NCBI RefSeq assembly: GCF_016908465.1
Contig: NZ_JAFBDY010000002.1
Span: 1-64,000, forward strand
Length of the DNA stretch: 64,000 nt
Source: Lysinibacillus composti
GTDB taxonomy: Bacteria > Bacillota > Bacilli > Bacillales_A > Planococcaceae
Direction: 5' to 3'
Below, piece after piece: positions 8,819 to 16,096 of the stretch (positions are counted from its first letter, which is position 1; every line of letters begins with the position of its first letter). Below the pieces are notes generated by a model, which was given only the letters and a program-made list of their open reading frames with translations, did no database searches and was not told where the DNA came from. Made by a program: the position numbers and the translations under genes.

Positions 8819-9235
8819 TTATTTCTCCTCATCCCGATACTTCTTAGGTGTATATTTCTTGTTGATCCGTTGGGTTTGTCTGAATATATGTTCCATTGAT
8901 TCAATCAGAGATTCCTTTGCTTCATCACTAATCGGTTCACCATTGAACGCTAGACCATCACTATTTTCAATTTCTTGTTTAAAAGCTTCAAGGCGTTTAG
9001 CTATATCTCGTTCTTCTTTTGATTGCACTAACTCAGAAGTCTTGTTTCTTCCTAATAAATAATCGGTTGAAACTTCAAAAAAATCAGCAAATTTTTGTAG
9101 GGTCTCAAAATCAGGTTGCCGAGTACCTTGTTCGTAATTTGATATTTGTCCTCTTGAAAATCCCATTCTTTCAGCCAAATCATATTGGCTTAGTTTACGA
9201 TCTTTCCTTAATTTAGCTAAAATATCACCAAACAT
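8819..9235 (-). CDS. CI-type XRE repressor
   Basis: The probable lysogeny repressor. 138 residues, with a helix-turn-helix domain at about 5-60 (LSQYDLAERMGFSRGQISNY) and a short charged C-terminal part without a LexA-type peptidase domain. That fits removal by the ImmA protease rather than by RecA-driven self-cleavage. The start at 9235 is chosen for GAGGTG 8 bases upstream; the longer frame to 9298 lacks a site and would cover operator and promoter DNA. Likely binds the four operators at 9269-9383. Confidence 0.88.
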   Translation of the reverse strand: MFGDILAKLRKDRKLSQYDLAERMGFSRGQISNYEQGTRQPDFETLQKFADFFEVSTDYLLGRNKTSELVQSKEERDIAKRLEAFKQEIENSDGLAFNGEPISDEAKESLIESMEHIFRQTQRINKKYTPKKYRDEEK

Positions 9236-9257
9236 TTGTTTCACCTCACTACAAATT

Positions 9258-9286
9258 ATTATATAAGTAGAAACTCTGCGTTTCCA
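9258..9286 (-). promoter_or_regulatory. Repressor promoter (PRM-like)
   Basis: On the minus strand TGGAAA (-35, 9281-9286), a 17-bp spacer and TATAAT (-10, 9258-9263) drive the repressor gene. Operator 1 covers the spacer and -35. Confidence 0.7.
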
Positions 9287-9383
9287 TATTGAGTACACTA
9301 AGGAAACAAAAAGTTTCCTAAAACGGTTGACAGAAACATAATGTTTCCGCTAATATATGTTTAAGAGGAAACATTATGTTTCT
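9269..9383. promoter_or_regulatory. Four-site phage operator array
   Basis: Four 17-bp sites with the pattern RGAAAC-N5-GTTTCY at 9269-9285, 9302-9318, 9332-9348 and 9367-9383. Centres are 30-35 bp apart, about three helical turns. Site 1 overlaps the leftward promoter, site 3 the rightward -35/spacer and site 4 the start of the rightward transcript. The layout resembles a lambda OR/OL-type switch. Confidence 0.88.
9327..9356 (+). promoter_or_regulatory. Early rightward promoter (PR-like)
   Basis: TTGACA (9327-9332), an 18-bp spacer and TAATAT (9351-9356), overlapped by operator 3, precede the Cro-like gene. Confidence 0.75.
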
Positions 9384-9401
9384 GGGAAGGGGTGAAATTT
9401 T

Positions 9402-9647
9402 TTGAAATCCTCGCACAACAGTAGAAATACTCTGATTGAACTTAGAGGTGAAGAATCAAGAAGTGATGTAGCTTCTAAACTAAATATTACACCTCAAATG
9501 TTAGGGGCTATAGAAAGAGGGGACCGAACACCATCTTTAAATTTAGCTAAGAAAATTGCTGATTATTACAAAAAAACAGTAGATGAAATTTTTTTTAGCC
9601 ACAAAGGACACAAATTGTGTCTGTTGGATGAAAAACAGTTAGCTTAG
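9402..9647 (+). CDS. Cro-like XRE regulator
   Basis: 81 residues with a helix-turn-helix at about 16-68 (SRSDVASKLNITPQMLGAIE), divergent from the repressor and first gene of the early operon. TTG start with AAGGGGTG upstream. Expected to turn down the repressor promoter during lytic growth. Confidence 0.8.
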   Translation: MKSSHNSRNTLIELRGEESRSDVASKLNITPQMLGAIERGDRTPSLNLAKKIADYYKKTVDEIFFSHKGHKLCLLDEKQLA

Positions 9648-9657
9648 GAGGTACGAA

Positions 9658-9708
9658 ATGAATCAATTACAAATGAAGAGGAAGGCTGTTGGGCAAACAG
9701 CCTTTTGA
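9658..9708 (+). CDS. Possible 16-codon leader peptide
   Basis: ATG at 9658 follows GGAGGTACGAA and reads 16 codons (MNQLQMKRKAVGQTAF) to a TGA at 9706-9708. A 9-bp hairpin (AAGGCTGTT/AACAGCCTT, about 9681-9703) followed by TTTTG lies inside the frame. A translated leader carrying a terminator-like hairpin between the Cro-like gene and the next gene looks like an attenuator. Too short to prove by sequence alone. Confidence 0.4.
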   Translation: MNQLQMKRKAVGQTAF

Positions 9709-9721
9709 AAGGAGGGGCCTC

Positions 9722-10036
9722 ATGATTCAGCAACAACCATCTGAAAGTGTAGTAATTAAAACACTTCTCGAAATGTCTGGAATCACAAAAGAAAAAGTGG
9801 AGCAACAAATCGTGGAACTTATTCAGGAATCTTCAAGACCAAAAATTCTATTCTGGGAAATTGATGATATTCAACGAGCTACTACATTTAAAAAATCATT
9901 TCTGGAAGAAAATATACTCTGCGATCCACGGATTAAACGTTATCAACGTCAATTCGGACCAAGAGGGAAACGTGTTTGGCTAGCCGAACCGACTGCAAAA
10001 GTAATTCAAGAAATCATAATGAACGAATGGAAATAA
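9722..10036 (+). CDS. Hypothetical early phage protein (DUF771/excisionase-like)
   Basis: 104 residues; the start at 9722 has GAAAGGAGGGG just upstream. The second half (WEIDDIQRAT, then FLEENIL and DPRIK, ending in a Trp-rich helix) recalls DUF771-type phage proteins, which have a winged-helix look like excisionases. No catalytic residues. Position behind Cro suggests a DNA-binding or excision-control role. Low certainty on family. Confidence 0.55.
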   Translation: MIQQQPSESVVIKTLLEMSGITKEKVEQQIVELIQESSRPKILFWEIDDIQRATTFKKSFLEENILCDPRIKRYQRQFGPRGKRVWLAEPTAKVIQEIIMNEWK

Positions 10037-10044
10037 CAATAAGC

Positions 10045-10055
10045 ACGGGCAGGTG
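10045..10055 (+). repeat. ACGGGCAGGTG motif, copy 2
   Basis: Second copy of the 11-base motif, in the intergenic stretch before the second XRE regulator. Confidence 0.5.
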
Positions 10056-10132
10056 CATTGTCGGGTTAATCAACTTTAGGAGGTTAGGCATTACCTCTAT
10101 TAATATCTTAATCTCATTCAAGTTAACTTGCT

Positions 10133-10164
10133 ATTCCAAGACGGAATATATTCTAATTTGGAAT
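10133..10164. promoter_or_regulatory. Inverted-repeat operator candidate
   Basis: ATTCCAA (10133-10139) and TTGGAAT (10158-10164) flank the palindrome GAATATATTC (10144-10153), about 20 bases before the XRE gene. This probably is an autoregulatory site overlapping its promoter. Confidence 0.5.
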
Positions 10165-10184
10165 ATTTGAAAGGGGTGATAACA

Positions 10185-10472
10185 ATGCAAATATCACAGG
10201 AATATCACAAGATGCTCAAGTTCTTTCGGAAAAAAGAAAAAATGACTCAAGAGGAGATAGCGGATAAATTAAACGTCACTCAATCATGCGTAAGCAAATT
10301 GGAGAGTGGAAGAAAATTAATTGATATTCAAACTTTTATGAACTGGGTTAGAGTCACAAATTCAGAAGTTCATGCAGCATCCATGATGTTTGGTATGGAT
10401 TTAACTAATGTAGCAATGCAGGTATTGCAAACAGCACCAATGTATATCGGAGGATTTGGATTATGGATTTAA
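10185..10472 (+). CDS. XRE family regulator
   Basis: 95 residues with an N-terminal helix-turn-helix (about 8-60, MTQEEIADKLNVTQSCVSKL) and a hydrophobic C-terminal tail. AAGGGGTGAT precedes the ATG; the longer reading from 10128 crosses the operator. Overlaps the next gene by 10 bases. Third XRE protein of the control region; a local regulator of the replication operon is likely. Confidence 0.75.
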   Translation: MQISQEYHKMLKFFRKKEKMTQEEIADKLNVTQSCVSKLESGRKLIDIQTFMNWVRVTNSEVHAASMMFGMDLTNVAMQVLQTAPMYIGGFGLWI

Positions 10473-10717
10473 CACAATTAAATAATGAAATTTTTCGCGA
10501 AAAATCTTGCATTGACGATCTTATCAAAATGATTTCGATGCACACGCAAGAAGGCAGATATCAGCAAGCTGCACGTTTAGGTCGCGACTTACAAAATTCA
10601 ATCAATCACATACAAAAGCTAGAACAACGAAAGAAATTTTACATAACAACTGAGAACCTAGCTAAGAAAGGCATATTAGTGAAAGTGGTGAAACGATATG
10701 AAGAGTTGGTTAGATAG
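10463..10717 (+). CDS. Hypothetical early phage protein
   Basis: 84 residues, largely helical and charged with a heptad-like middle (LGRDLQNSINHIQKLEQRKK), so possibly a coiled-coil dimer. Overlaps the genes on both sides, consistent with coupled translation. No recognised family. Confidence 0.6.
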   Translation: MDLTQLNNEIFREKSCIDDLIKMISMHTQEGRYQQAARLGRDLQNSINHIQKLEQRKKFYITTENLAKKGILVKVVKRYEELVR

Positions 10718-10856
10718 AACATTTCTTCTTACAGAAGATGAAATTAATGATGGGTACGAAGTAGATGGAAGTGATTACTGGTGGTTTATTTTTTGTATCT
10801 TAGGTGGATTATTCGGACTGTTTATCGCACTTCAATGGTGGATTACTTTCGCATAA
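10698..10856 (+). CDS. 52-residue single-pass membrane protein
   Basis: ATG at 10698 lies inside the end of the preceding gene, and the frame runs to TAA at 10854-10856. An acidic N-terminal half (LTEDEINDGYEVDG) is followed by one Trp-flanked membrane helix (about residues 28-50, starting YWWFIFCILGG). The preceding gene supplies GTGGTG before the start. Function unknown; small membrane proteins of this kind are frequent in phage early regions. Confidence 0.55.
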   Translation: MKSWLDRTFLLTEDEINDGYEVDGSDYWWFIFCILGGLFGLFIALQWWITFA

Positions 10857-10861
10857 AAAAA

Positions 10862-10887
10862 CCGCTAATCGATGGCACGATTAACGG
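10862..10887 (-). terminator. Leftward-facing terminator in rightward operon
   Basis: A 10-bp stem with one mismatch (10862-10871 with 10878-10887) is preceded by A7 on the plus strand, which is a T tail only on the minus strand. No leftward gene reads into it, so it may block antisense transcription. Confidence 0.55.
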
Positions 10888-10967
10888 CTTAGCAAACTCA
10901 AACGTAGGATTATTATAACACAAACTATAAAAAGAAGCGAGTATATATCGTAGATTAGGAGGACACG

Positions 10968-11825
10968 ATGGCTGAAATAACTTGGATTAAGCTCAAAACG
11001 GACATGTTCGAAAATGACAAAATTAAACTTATTGAGGCCCTGCCAGATGCTGACACAATCATCGTGATATGGATCAAGTTGTTAGCGTCTGCAGGCAAGG
11101 CGAATACTAATGGTTATATCATGTTAACCGAGAGCATTCCAATGAACATTGAAGAAATGTCTACAATATTTGGTAGACCACTTAACACCGTTCGTTTAGC
11201 GATTCAAACTTTTAAACGATACGGAATGATTGAAATAGATGAAAACGATGTTATTCGCATAAAGAATTGGGAAAATCATCAAAACATTGATGGAATGGAG
11301 CGTGTTAGAGAACAAAATAGGCTCCGAAAACAAAAACAACGTGCAAAAGAAAAACAATTGCAAATAGGTCACGCGATGTCACGTGACAGTCACGCAACAG
11401 AGAGAGAAGAAGATATAGATATAGATAAAGAAATAGATAAAGAAAAAGAAGAAGAGAAAGAAAAGAGTAGTCGTCAATCTTCTCCTTCTTCTCTAATAGA
11501 TGTTCGATTTGTAAAAATTAGAACCTACTTTGATGAAAATATACGAACTTCTACTTTTGCAGAGCATCGAAAAATTGATGAATTACTAAAGTTCTATCCA
11601 GATCCACAGTTATTCATTGAAGCTATTAGAATCGCTAACGAAAACGGTAAAGCTAATTTTAAATATATTGAAGGTATTTTACGTAACTGGAAGACTGAAA
11701 AGGGAATCACCACTTACGAACATTACTTGAAGAAGGAGGCCAAAAACGATGCAAAGTCTAAAGGAAACTCTCCAAAAAGACAACGCACTGCAGAAAGTGA
11801 ATTCGGCGTTAAATTGGACTTCTAA
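10968..11825 (+). CDS. Replisome organizer / DnaD-like replication initiator
   Basis: 285 residues. N-terminal winged-helix domain of phage replisome organizers (about 1-110), a highly charged linker (EEDIDIDKEIDKEKEEEKEK, about 147-166), and a C-terminal DnaD/DnaB_2-like part (FKYIEGILRNW near 245). It should bind the phage origin and recruit the helicase through the downstream loader. AGGAGG lies 6 bases before the ATG. Linker DNA holds GTCACG repeats, probably the origin. Overlaps the loader gene by 77 bases. Confidence 0.85.
   Translation: MAEITWIKLKTDMFENDKIKLIEALPDADTIIVIWIKLLASAGKANTNGYIMLTESIPMNIEEMSTIFGRPLNTVRLAIQTFKRYGMIEIDENDVIRIKNWENHQNIDGMERVREQNRLRKQKQRAKEKQLQIGHAMSRDSHATEREEDIDIDKEIDKEKEEEKEKSSRQSSPSSLIDVRFVKIRTYFDENIRTSTFAEHRKIDELLKFYPDPQLFIEAIRIANENGKANFKYIEGILRNWKTEKGITTYEHYLKKEAKNDAKSKGNSPKRQRTAESEFGVKLDF
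11368..11394 (+). other. Candidate phage replication origin iterons
   Basis: GTCACG repeats start at 11368, 11378 and 11389, one helical turn apart. The middle copy forms the palindrome GTCACGTGAC. A purine-only tract of about 65 bases follows (from about 11400), a likely melting region. Placement inside the initiator gene is as in lambda O and many Gram-positive phages. Confidence 0.6.
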
Positions 11826-12570
11826 TTCTTGTGAAATACACGAAATTTCAAAAATGATTGTGAATGAAAAAGAAGTTTGCCCTCGTTGCGAATGTGAAAG
11901 AATGAACGATGAATTTGCCGAAAGAGTAAACGCGGAAATTCACGGTAATTTAGAAAAACAAAAACAAAACAATCTTGAAACAAAGAGTCTTGTTCAAGAC
12001 AAAACCTTATTAAAAGCTAGCCTCAAGAGTTTTGTGGTTAAAACGCAAGAAGAACATACGAACAAATCGGAAGCTATGAAATGTTTAGACAAATATAAAA
12101 AAGGTCAAAAGTTCAATCTCTGGTTTAACGGTAAACCAGGAGTCGGGAAGTCGCATTTAGCTATGAGCATCTTAAAAGAATTAAATGGTTTAGATACATC
12201 TTGTCTATTTATTGATATCGATGAAATGTTACGAAAAATACGTAATAGCTTCAGCAATAAAGAAAGCCCTTATACAGAGCAATATTTCATCGATTTGTTA
12301 AGTGAAGTCGACTTTTTGGTATTAGACGATTTAGGAGCTGAAACAGGGAACATTGATACAGATAAGCAAGCATCTGATTTCACAAGTCGGGTTTTAAGAG
12401 CTGTCATCAATGCCAGACAGGATAAAGCAACAATAATAACTACTAATCTAGCAAGCGAAAAATTGCTTAATATGTATGATCCAAAATTGATAAGCAGGAT
12501 GATGAAAAATCTTCAATCAATTGTTTTTAAAGAAACAAAGGACAAGCGATTAAAAAACGTAGGCTTTTAG
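11749..12570 (+). CDS. DnaC/DnaI-like helicase loader ATPase
   Basis: 273 residues. An N-terminal zinc-ribbon-like segment (CPRCEC, 44-49) contacts helicase or DNA in this family. An AAA+ domain follows with Walker A GKPGVGKS (128-135) and Walker B VLDDLGAE (about 189-196). It loads the replicative helicase at the phage origin. AAGGAGG precedes the ATG inside the initiator gene, giving coupled expression. Confidence 0.88.
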   Translation: MQSLKETLQKDNALQKVNSALNWTSNSCEIHEISKMIVNEKEVCPRCECERMNDEFAERVNAEIHGNLEKQKQNNLETKSLVQDKTLLKASLKSFVVKTQEEHTNKSEAMKCLDKYKKGQKFNLWFNGKPGVGKSHLAMSILKELNGLDTSCLFIDIDEMLRKIRNSFSNKESPYTEQYFIDLLSEVDFLVLDDLGAETGNIDTDKQASDFTSRVLRAVINARQDKATIITTNLASEKLLNMYDPKLISRMMKNLQSIVFKETKDKRLKNVGF

Positions 12571-12582
12571 GGGAGGAACAGA

Positions 12583-12852
12583 ATGGACCACACAAAAATG
12601 GTTGAAACATGGGCAATTCGGTTTGCGCAAACTGGCGATGACAAACACCAAGAATTATTGCAAAAATCAAAGCGTGCTTTAAACGAGATGATCCTTGTGT
12701 TTGAAGAGAACAATAAAAAGTTACGTGAAGAATACGCAAAACAGTTTGCAGCATTACAAGAAATTGCAGATATCACAGAAAACCTTGGGCAATTCAATCC
12801 AACATACGAGCGTATTCATAACATTGCTCGCAAGGGATTGGAGGCTGAATGA
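12583..12852 (+). CDS. Hypothetical phage protein
   Basis: 89 residues, all-helical by composition (FEENNKKLREEYAKQFAALQ) and probably coiled coil. GGGGAGGA before the ATG. Four-base overlap with the next gene. No family recognised. Confidence 0.6.
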   Translation: MDHTKMVETWAIRFAQTGDDKHQELLQKSKRALNEMILVFEENNKKLREEYAKQFAALQEIADITENLGQFNPTYERIHNIARKGLEAE

Positions 12853-13040
12853 TGAACGAAGAATTCATCATCAACATGCTGATTCTCAATCAGGTAAACT
12901 ATCAAACTTACGGCGAACAACAATTCTACGATTCTTTCGAATTATGGATGAACAAGCTACAACAGCATAAGAATTTCAGCACCTTAGAAGATGCTTGCAA
13001 TTATTACATCCTTTTGGGCGAAAAGGAACAGGTTGCATAA
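12849..13040 (+). CDS. Hypothetical phage protein
   Basis: 63 residues, rich in N, Q and aromatics. It starts inside the previous stop codon (ATGATG; 12849 or 12852). No domain recognised. Confidence 0.55.
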   Translation: MMNEEFIINMLILNQVNYQTYGEQQFYDSFELWMNKLQQHKNFSTLEDACNYYILLGEKEQVA

Positions 13041-13065
13041 CAATCTCTAAAAAGGGGCGAGGGCA

Positions 13066-13503
13066 ATGAAACTAATCGAATTTAAAGTAGCAGAAATAAG
13101 CGAATCCAGTGAAAAAATTATCCTTAAATTTGAACCTAAAGCTGTGTTGTTAGCCAATGAAGCTGATGTTGAATTCTATAACGTAAAAGAATTCCAAATT
13201 AAAGTTAAAGAAACTAACGGTGAACATTATTTAATAACTAAAGATTTCGATTTAATGATGGCTCCTTGTCTTTATCACAATGCCCCAACGGTTTCTTTTA
13301 ATATCATGAGTTTGGCGAAAATCGATACTTTCAAACGATTGGTACTAAACGAAGTGATTGAATATAAGAAAAATAGAGCAGGACAAGATATGACTAGTCT
13401 ATTCATTTGTTTAGAAGATATGAATAAGCAACATGCTATTGATCTCGCATTAGACAAACGAGATTTCGAGGCGCTTAGAAAGTTGGTGCCACAATGCAAA
13501 TGA
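13066..13503 (+). CDS. IDEAL-domain-like phage protein
   Basis: 145 residues. The C-terminal segment (AIDLALDKRDFEALRKLV, about 123-140) matches the short IDEAL motif, an amphipathic element found at the C-terminus of Bacillus proteins such as ComK regulators and phage proteins. The upstream ~115 residues form a beta-rich domain without recognised family. AAAGGGGCGAGG precedes the ATG. Confidence 0.6.
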   Translation: MKLIEFKVAEISESSEKIILKFEPKAVLLANEADVEFYNVKEFQIKVKETNGEHYLITKDFDLMMAPCLYHNAPTVSFNIMSLAKIDTFKRLVLNEVIEYKKNRAGQDMTSLFICLEDMNKQHAIDLALDKRDFEALRKLVPQCK

Positions 13504-13730
13504 ATAAAAACGGTATACCAGTTGCCATGAGGAAGGTTTGCAAACGAATGAAACAACAAAAACGACAACTAGAAGTACATAAATTAGATTTCCACCATTT
13601 CGTTCAGTTTAGAAGATATGAATATGGTATCGAGGTGACTATTACTGTTCCAGCCTTCTCACCACTTACAAAAACACTTCAGAAAGATGGATGGAAATTT
13701 GTTTCTGTCACAAAAGGAGAAATTGCATGA
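13500..13730 (+). CDS. Hypothetical phage protein
   Basis: 76 residues from ATG 13500 (13494 is also in frame). Basic N-terminus followed by a small alpha/beta stretch ([15 protein letters not shown]). Overlaps genes on both sides by a few bases. Not recognised. Confidence 0.55.
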   Translation: MNKNGIPVAMRKVCKRMKQQKRQLEVHKLDFHHFVQFRRYEYGIEVTITVPAFSPLTKTLQKDGWKFVSVTKGEIA

Positions 13731-14200
13731 TCAATAGAGTTGTATTAGTTGGAAGACTTACGAAAGACCCGGAACTTCGCTATACACCAAGTGGAGTTCC
13801 GATGACAAGGTTTACTCTTGCAGTCAACAGAACATTTTCCAATCAACAAGGTGAACGAGAAGCTGACTTCATCAGTTGCCTTGCTTGGAGAAAACAGGCC
13901 GAAAATCTAGCAAACTACATGAAAAAAGGTAATTTGGTTGGACTAGAAGGTCGAATTCAGACCGGTAGCTTTGAACAAGATGGAAAGCGTGTTTATACAA
14001 CAGATATAGTTTGCGATAGTATTCAATATTTAGAACGCAACACATCAAAAAGCGATAACACGCACGAAAATTACCAACCTACACAAAACAGTCCTGGTCA
14101 ACCAGGTGGTTTTACTCAAACATCTGGGAATCCCGGACAGTTCAACAATTCAAATGTAAATAGTAACAACAATTTTGATCCAGACGATTTACCTTTTTAA
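13727..14200 (+). CDS. ssb: Single-stranded DNA-binding protein
   Basis: 157 residues. OB fold at 1-108 with the classic opening [20 protein letters not shown], a Gln/Asn/Gly-rich flexible linker and the acidic tip DDLPF that recruits host repair and replication proteins. AAAAGGAG precedes the ATG, which overlaps the previous stop (ATGA). Protects ssDNA during phage replication. Confidence 0.95.
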   Translation: MINRVVLVGRLTKDPELRYTPSGVPMTRFTLAVNRTFSNQQGEREADFISCLAWRKQAENLANYMKKGNLVGLEGRIQTGSFEQDGKRVYTTDIVCDSIQYLERNTSKSDNTHENYQPTQNSPGQPGGFTQTSGNPGQFNNSNVNSNNNFDPDDLPF

Positions 14201-14213
14201 AAGGAGGGATTAC

Positions 14214-14594
14214 ATGTCGGGTAAACGAGTGCTTAAACCATGGAGATTTAACGAAATAAACTTTTTATATGAAAATCATAAAGCAATGACATACTCAGAG
14301 ATTGCTAAAAAGCTTAACCGCAGCAAACCATCGATTTTCAATAAATGCCATACATTAGGTATTAAATGCTTAAAAGAAAATAAGGATTTATCTTATTACT
14401 TTTTGTACCACGGTGAGGAAATCCGAGCAGAAGGAACTATCGCTCAAATTGCAGAGAAACTTAACTTATCACAAAAAACAATCAGATTTTATTCCAGGCC
14501 ATCTGCAAGGAAATACAGTAAAAACGTTCTCGTAAAAGTTGGTACGATTAATGAATTCGAGGAGGAGAACGATGAATCTAACAAAGTTATTTGA
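14214..14594 (+). CDS. HTH (SANT/Myb-like) phage protein
   Basis: 126 residues. Two helix-turn-helix-like segments: WRFNEINFLYENHKAMTYSE at 9-28 followed by IAKKLNRSKPSIFNKCHTLG, and a second (IAEKLNLSQKTIRFYSRPS) near 83. AAAGGAGGG precedes the ATG. The pattern recalls MarR-tail/Myb-type recruiting proteins of phages; target unknown. Confidence 0.65.
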   Translation: MSGKRVLKPWRFNEINFLYENHKAMTYSEIAKKLNRSKPSIFNKCHTLGIKCLKENKDLSYYFLYHGEEIRAEGTIAQIAEKLNLSQKTIRFYSRPSARKYSKNVLVKVGTINEFEEENDESNKVI

Positions 14595-15067
14595 AATACA
14601 AGCAGGACTGGATTATCACATTACCAAAGAACATCCAGAACAAAACGACGAAAATCGTTTGTCAAAGAAGGTCCTAGCATTACAAGTCGAATTAGGTGAA
14701 TGTGCGAACGAATGGCGAGGATTTAAGTTTTGGAGTAATGACCAAGTAGCAAGGGAAAATCTTTTACTGGAAGAATACGTTGATTGCTTACACTTCTTAT
14801 TATCGATTGGTAACACCCTGAACTTTAGGTACCTGTTACCTTATAAAAAGCCGCTAGAAACAGACGTGGTGGATCTATTCAATTTAATATTCGAGCATAT
14901 TAGCTTTTTTACGAGACAAAGAGTGTCAAAGTCTCGAATTTTACTCAATGGTTTTCAAGGAATTCACCGTATTAGGTGAACAATTAGGATTCACTTGGGA
15001 ACAAGTCGAAAATGCTTATTTAGAAAAAAATAAAATTAATCACGAACGACAATTATCAGGGTATTGA
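14572..15067 (+). pseudogene. Dimeric dUTPase, frameshifted
   Basis: All-alpha dUTPase (dUTPase_2/MazG-like) that removes dUTP during phage DNA synthesis. Metal-binding motifs E40-x2-E43 and E68-x2-D71 are intact. The open frame changes near the T6 run at 14905-14910 and ends at 14979. The missing C-terminus continues in the +1 frame to 15067 with the family's typical ending (GFTWEQVENAYLEKNKINHE, then RQLSGY). Removing one T restores a single ~164-residue frame. Real mutation or homopolymer sequencing error cannot be told apart here. Confidence 0.85.
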
Positions 15068-15077
15068 GGCGATAGAC

Positions 15078-15320
15078 ATGTCTAAGTACGTTTTATTTAC
15101 ACAAGACGAACATGAATCCATTGATTTTTCTTTTAGCAAAGCAAAAGTAGAAAAGTTCATTGAATTATGGAATGAAGGATACAGCATTGTGATTATTGCA
15201 AGAGTACTACAGCGAAAACAAATAGAGGTCACGATGTTGGCAATGGATTTGGATATAGTCGGAAAAATCCATCCTAGACCAGGTGGAATTTTTGGAACTA
15301 TTAAAAAAGAAGCATCGTAA
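15078..15320 (+). CDS. Small HTH-like hypothetical protein
   Basis: 80 residues. The middle (KFIELWNEGYSIVIIARVLQ) fits a resolvase/sigma-like helix-turn-helix in which a short loop links two helices. GAGGCGAT lies upstream of the ATG. Common as a small protein downstream of phage dUTPases; role unknown. Confidence 0.6.
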   Translation: MSKYVLFTQDEHESIDFSFSKAKVEKFIELWNEGYSIVIIARVLQRKQIEVTMLAMDLDIVGKIHPRPGGIFGTIKKEAS

Positions 15321-15359
15321 TTGAACCATATTGTGCAGTAAATGAAAGGTGGAATAGTA

Positions 15360-15557
15360 ATGAGTGTTAAACCATTAAAAGAAGGCGATAAGGTTGTAAT
15401 GCACACTTGCATAGAAGCAGAAAAATACGATGGAATACTATGGACTTGTGCAACGGATGAATTTAAACACCATCCAAATCACGATTATACAGTAATTATG
15501 TTAAAAGGGTTTAGCGGTTCTTTTGCTACAAAATACCTTCAAAAAGTAAATATCTAA
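15360..15557 (+). CDS. Hypothetical phage protein
   Basis: 65 residues, beta-rich, SH3/KOW-like look at the N-terminus (PLKEGDKVVMHTC). AAAGGTGG precedes the ATG at 15360. Not recognised. Confidence 0.55.
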   Translation: MSVKPLKEGDKVVMHTCIEAEKYDGILWTCATDEFKHHPNHDYTVIMLKGFSGSFATKYLQKVNI

Positions 15558-15612
15558 CTCAACAATTCGAAGAAAAAGCTTAAGAAGTTGAAATAATTGA
15601 GGAGGTTTAAAA

Positions 15613-15828
15613 TTGGGTGGACAAATGAATGTTTATGAAGTCATCGGAAGAGAAGACGATCCAGTCTATAACCTACTTACAAATCTGCAAGAAAACGATG
15701 AAATTCAAATAGATGAATTAAGAATTCGCAAGACAGATAAGTTTTACGAAGTGGAAAATGATGATTTACACGAGGGTTTCAAAACAATTGAAAGATGTTA
15801 TGAGTTCATTAGTTCAAATGTTTTCTAA
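15613..15828 (+). CDS. Hypothetical phage protein
   Basis: 71 residues, acidic. TTG start with GAGGAGG 8 bases upstream; ATG at 15625 is the alternative. No domain recognised. Confidence 0.5.
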   Translation: MGGQMNVYEVIGREDDPVYNLLTNLQENDEIQIDELRIRKTDKFYEVENDDLHEGFKTIERCYEFISSNVF

Positions 15829-15842
15829 ACTTACTCTAACTT

Positions 15843-15864
15843 AAAAGGGGTGATGCCAATGTAG
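15843..15864 (+). other. Ribosome site followed by ATG-TAG minigene
   Basis: AAAGGGGTGATGCC is followed by ATG (15859-15861) and directly by TAG. It may be the ruined start of a lost gene or a start-stop minigene. No longer frame follows. Confidence 0.3.
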
Positions 15865-16014
15865 ATTAAATAGCAAGAAAGCTTACTTGGTATAAGGATG
15901 TGTGTAAATATTATTGTCTAAAATAACAAACACTTTCCTCAACCACAAAAGAAAACACAATATATTAGAAAGGGCTTAAATTGCTACTATAATATTTTTA
16001 CCACAAAAAATAAA

Positions 16015-16040
16015 AGTCGCAGCTCTTAAATGCTACGACT
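16015..16040 (-). terminator. Second leftward-facing hairpin
   Basis: AGTCGCAGC/GCTACGACT around TCTTAAAT (one mismatch), preceded by an A-rich run on the plus strand. It is a terminator only for minus-strand RNA, as at 10862. The surrounding 15829-16096 stretch has no supported gene. Confidence 0.5.
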
Positions 16041-16096
16041 AAGAAATACACTCTCTTAAATCTACGACATTATGATTATATCAGGAGAGTGATTGC
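16016..16096 (+). promoter_or_regulatory. Leader with alternative pairings before xtrA-like gene
   Basis: CTCTTAAAT-CTACGAC occurs twice (16023-16039 with one extra G, and 16053-16068), so the upstream GTCGCAG strand can pair with either copy. CACTCTC (16049-16055) is complementary to GAGAGTG (16085-16091), which contains the ribosome-binding site of the next gene. A translational switch is plausible. Confidence 0.4.

Noticed and set aside
14905-14910. Programmed frameshift in the dUTPase gene
   Set aside because: The needed shift is +1 at a T run with no typical +1 signal, and dUTPases are not known to use frameshifting; mutation or sequencing error is simpler.
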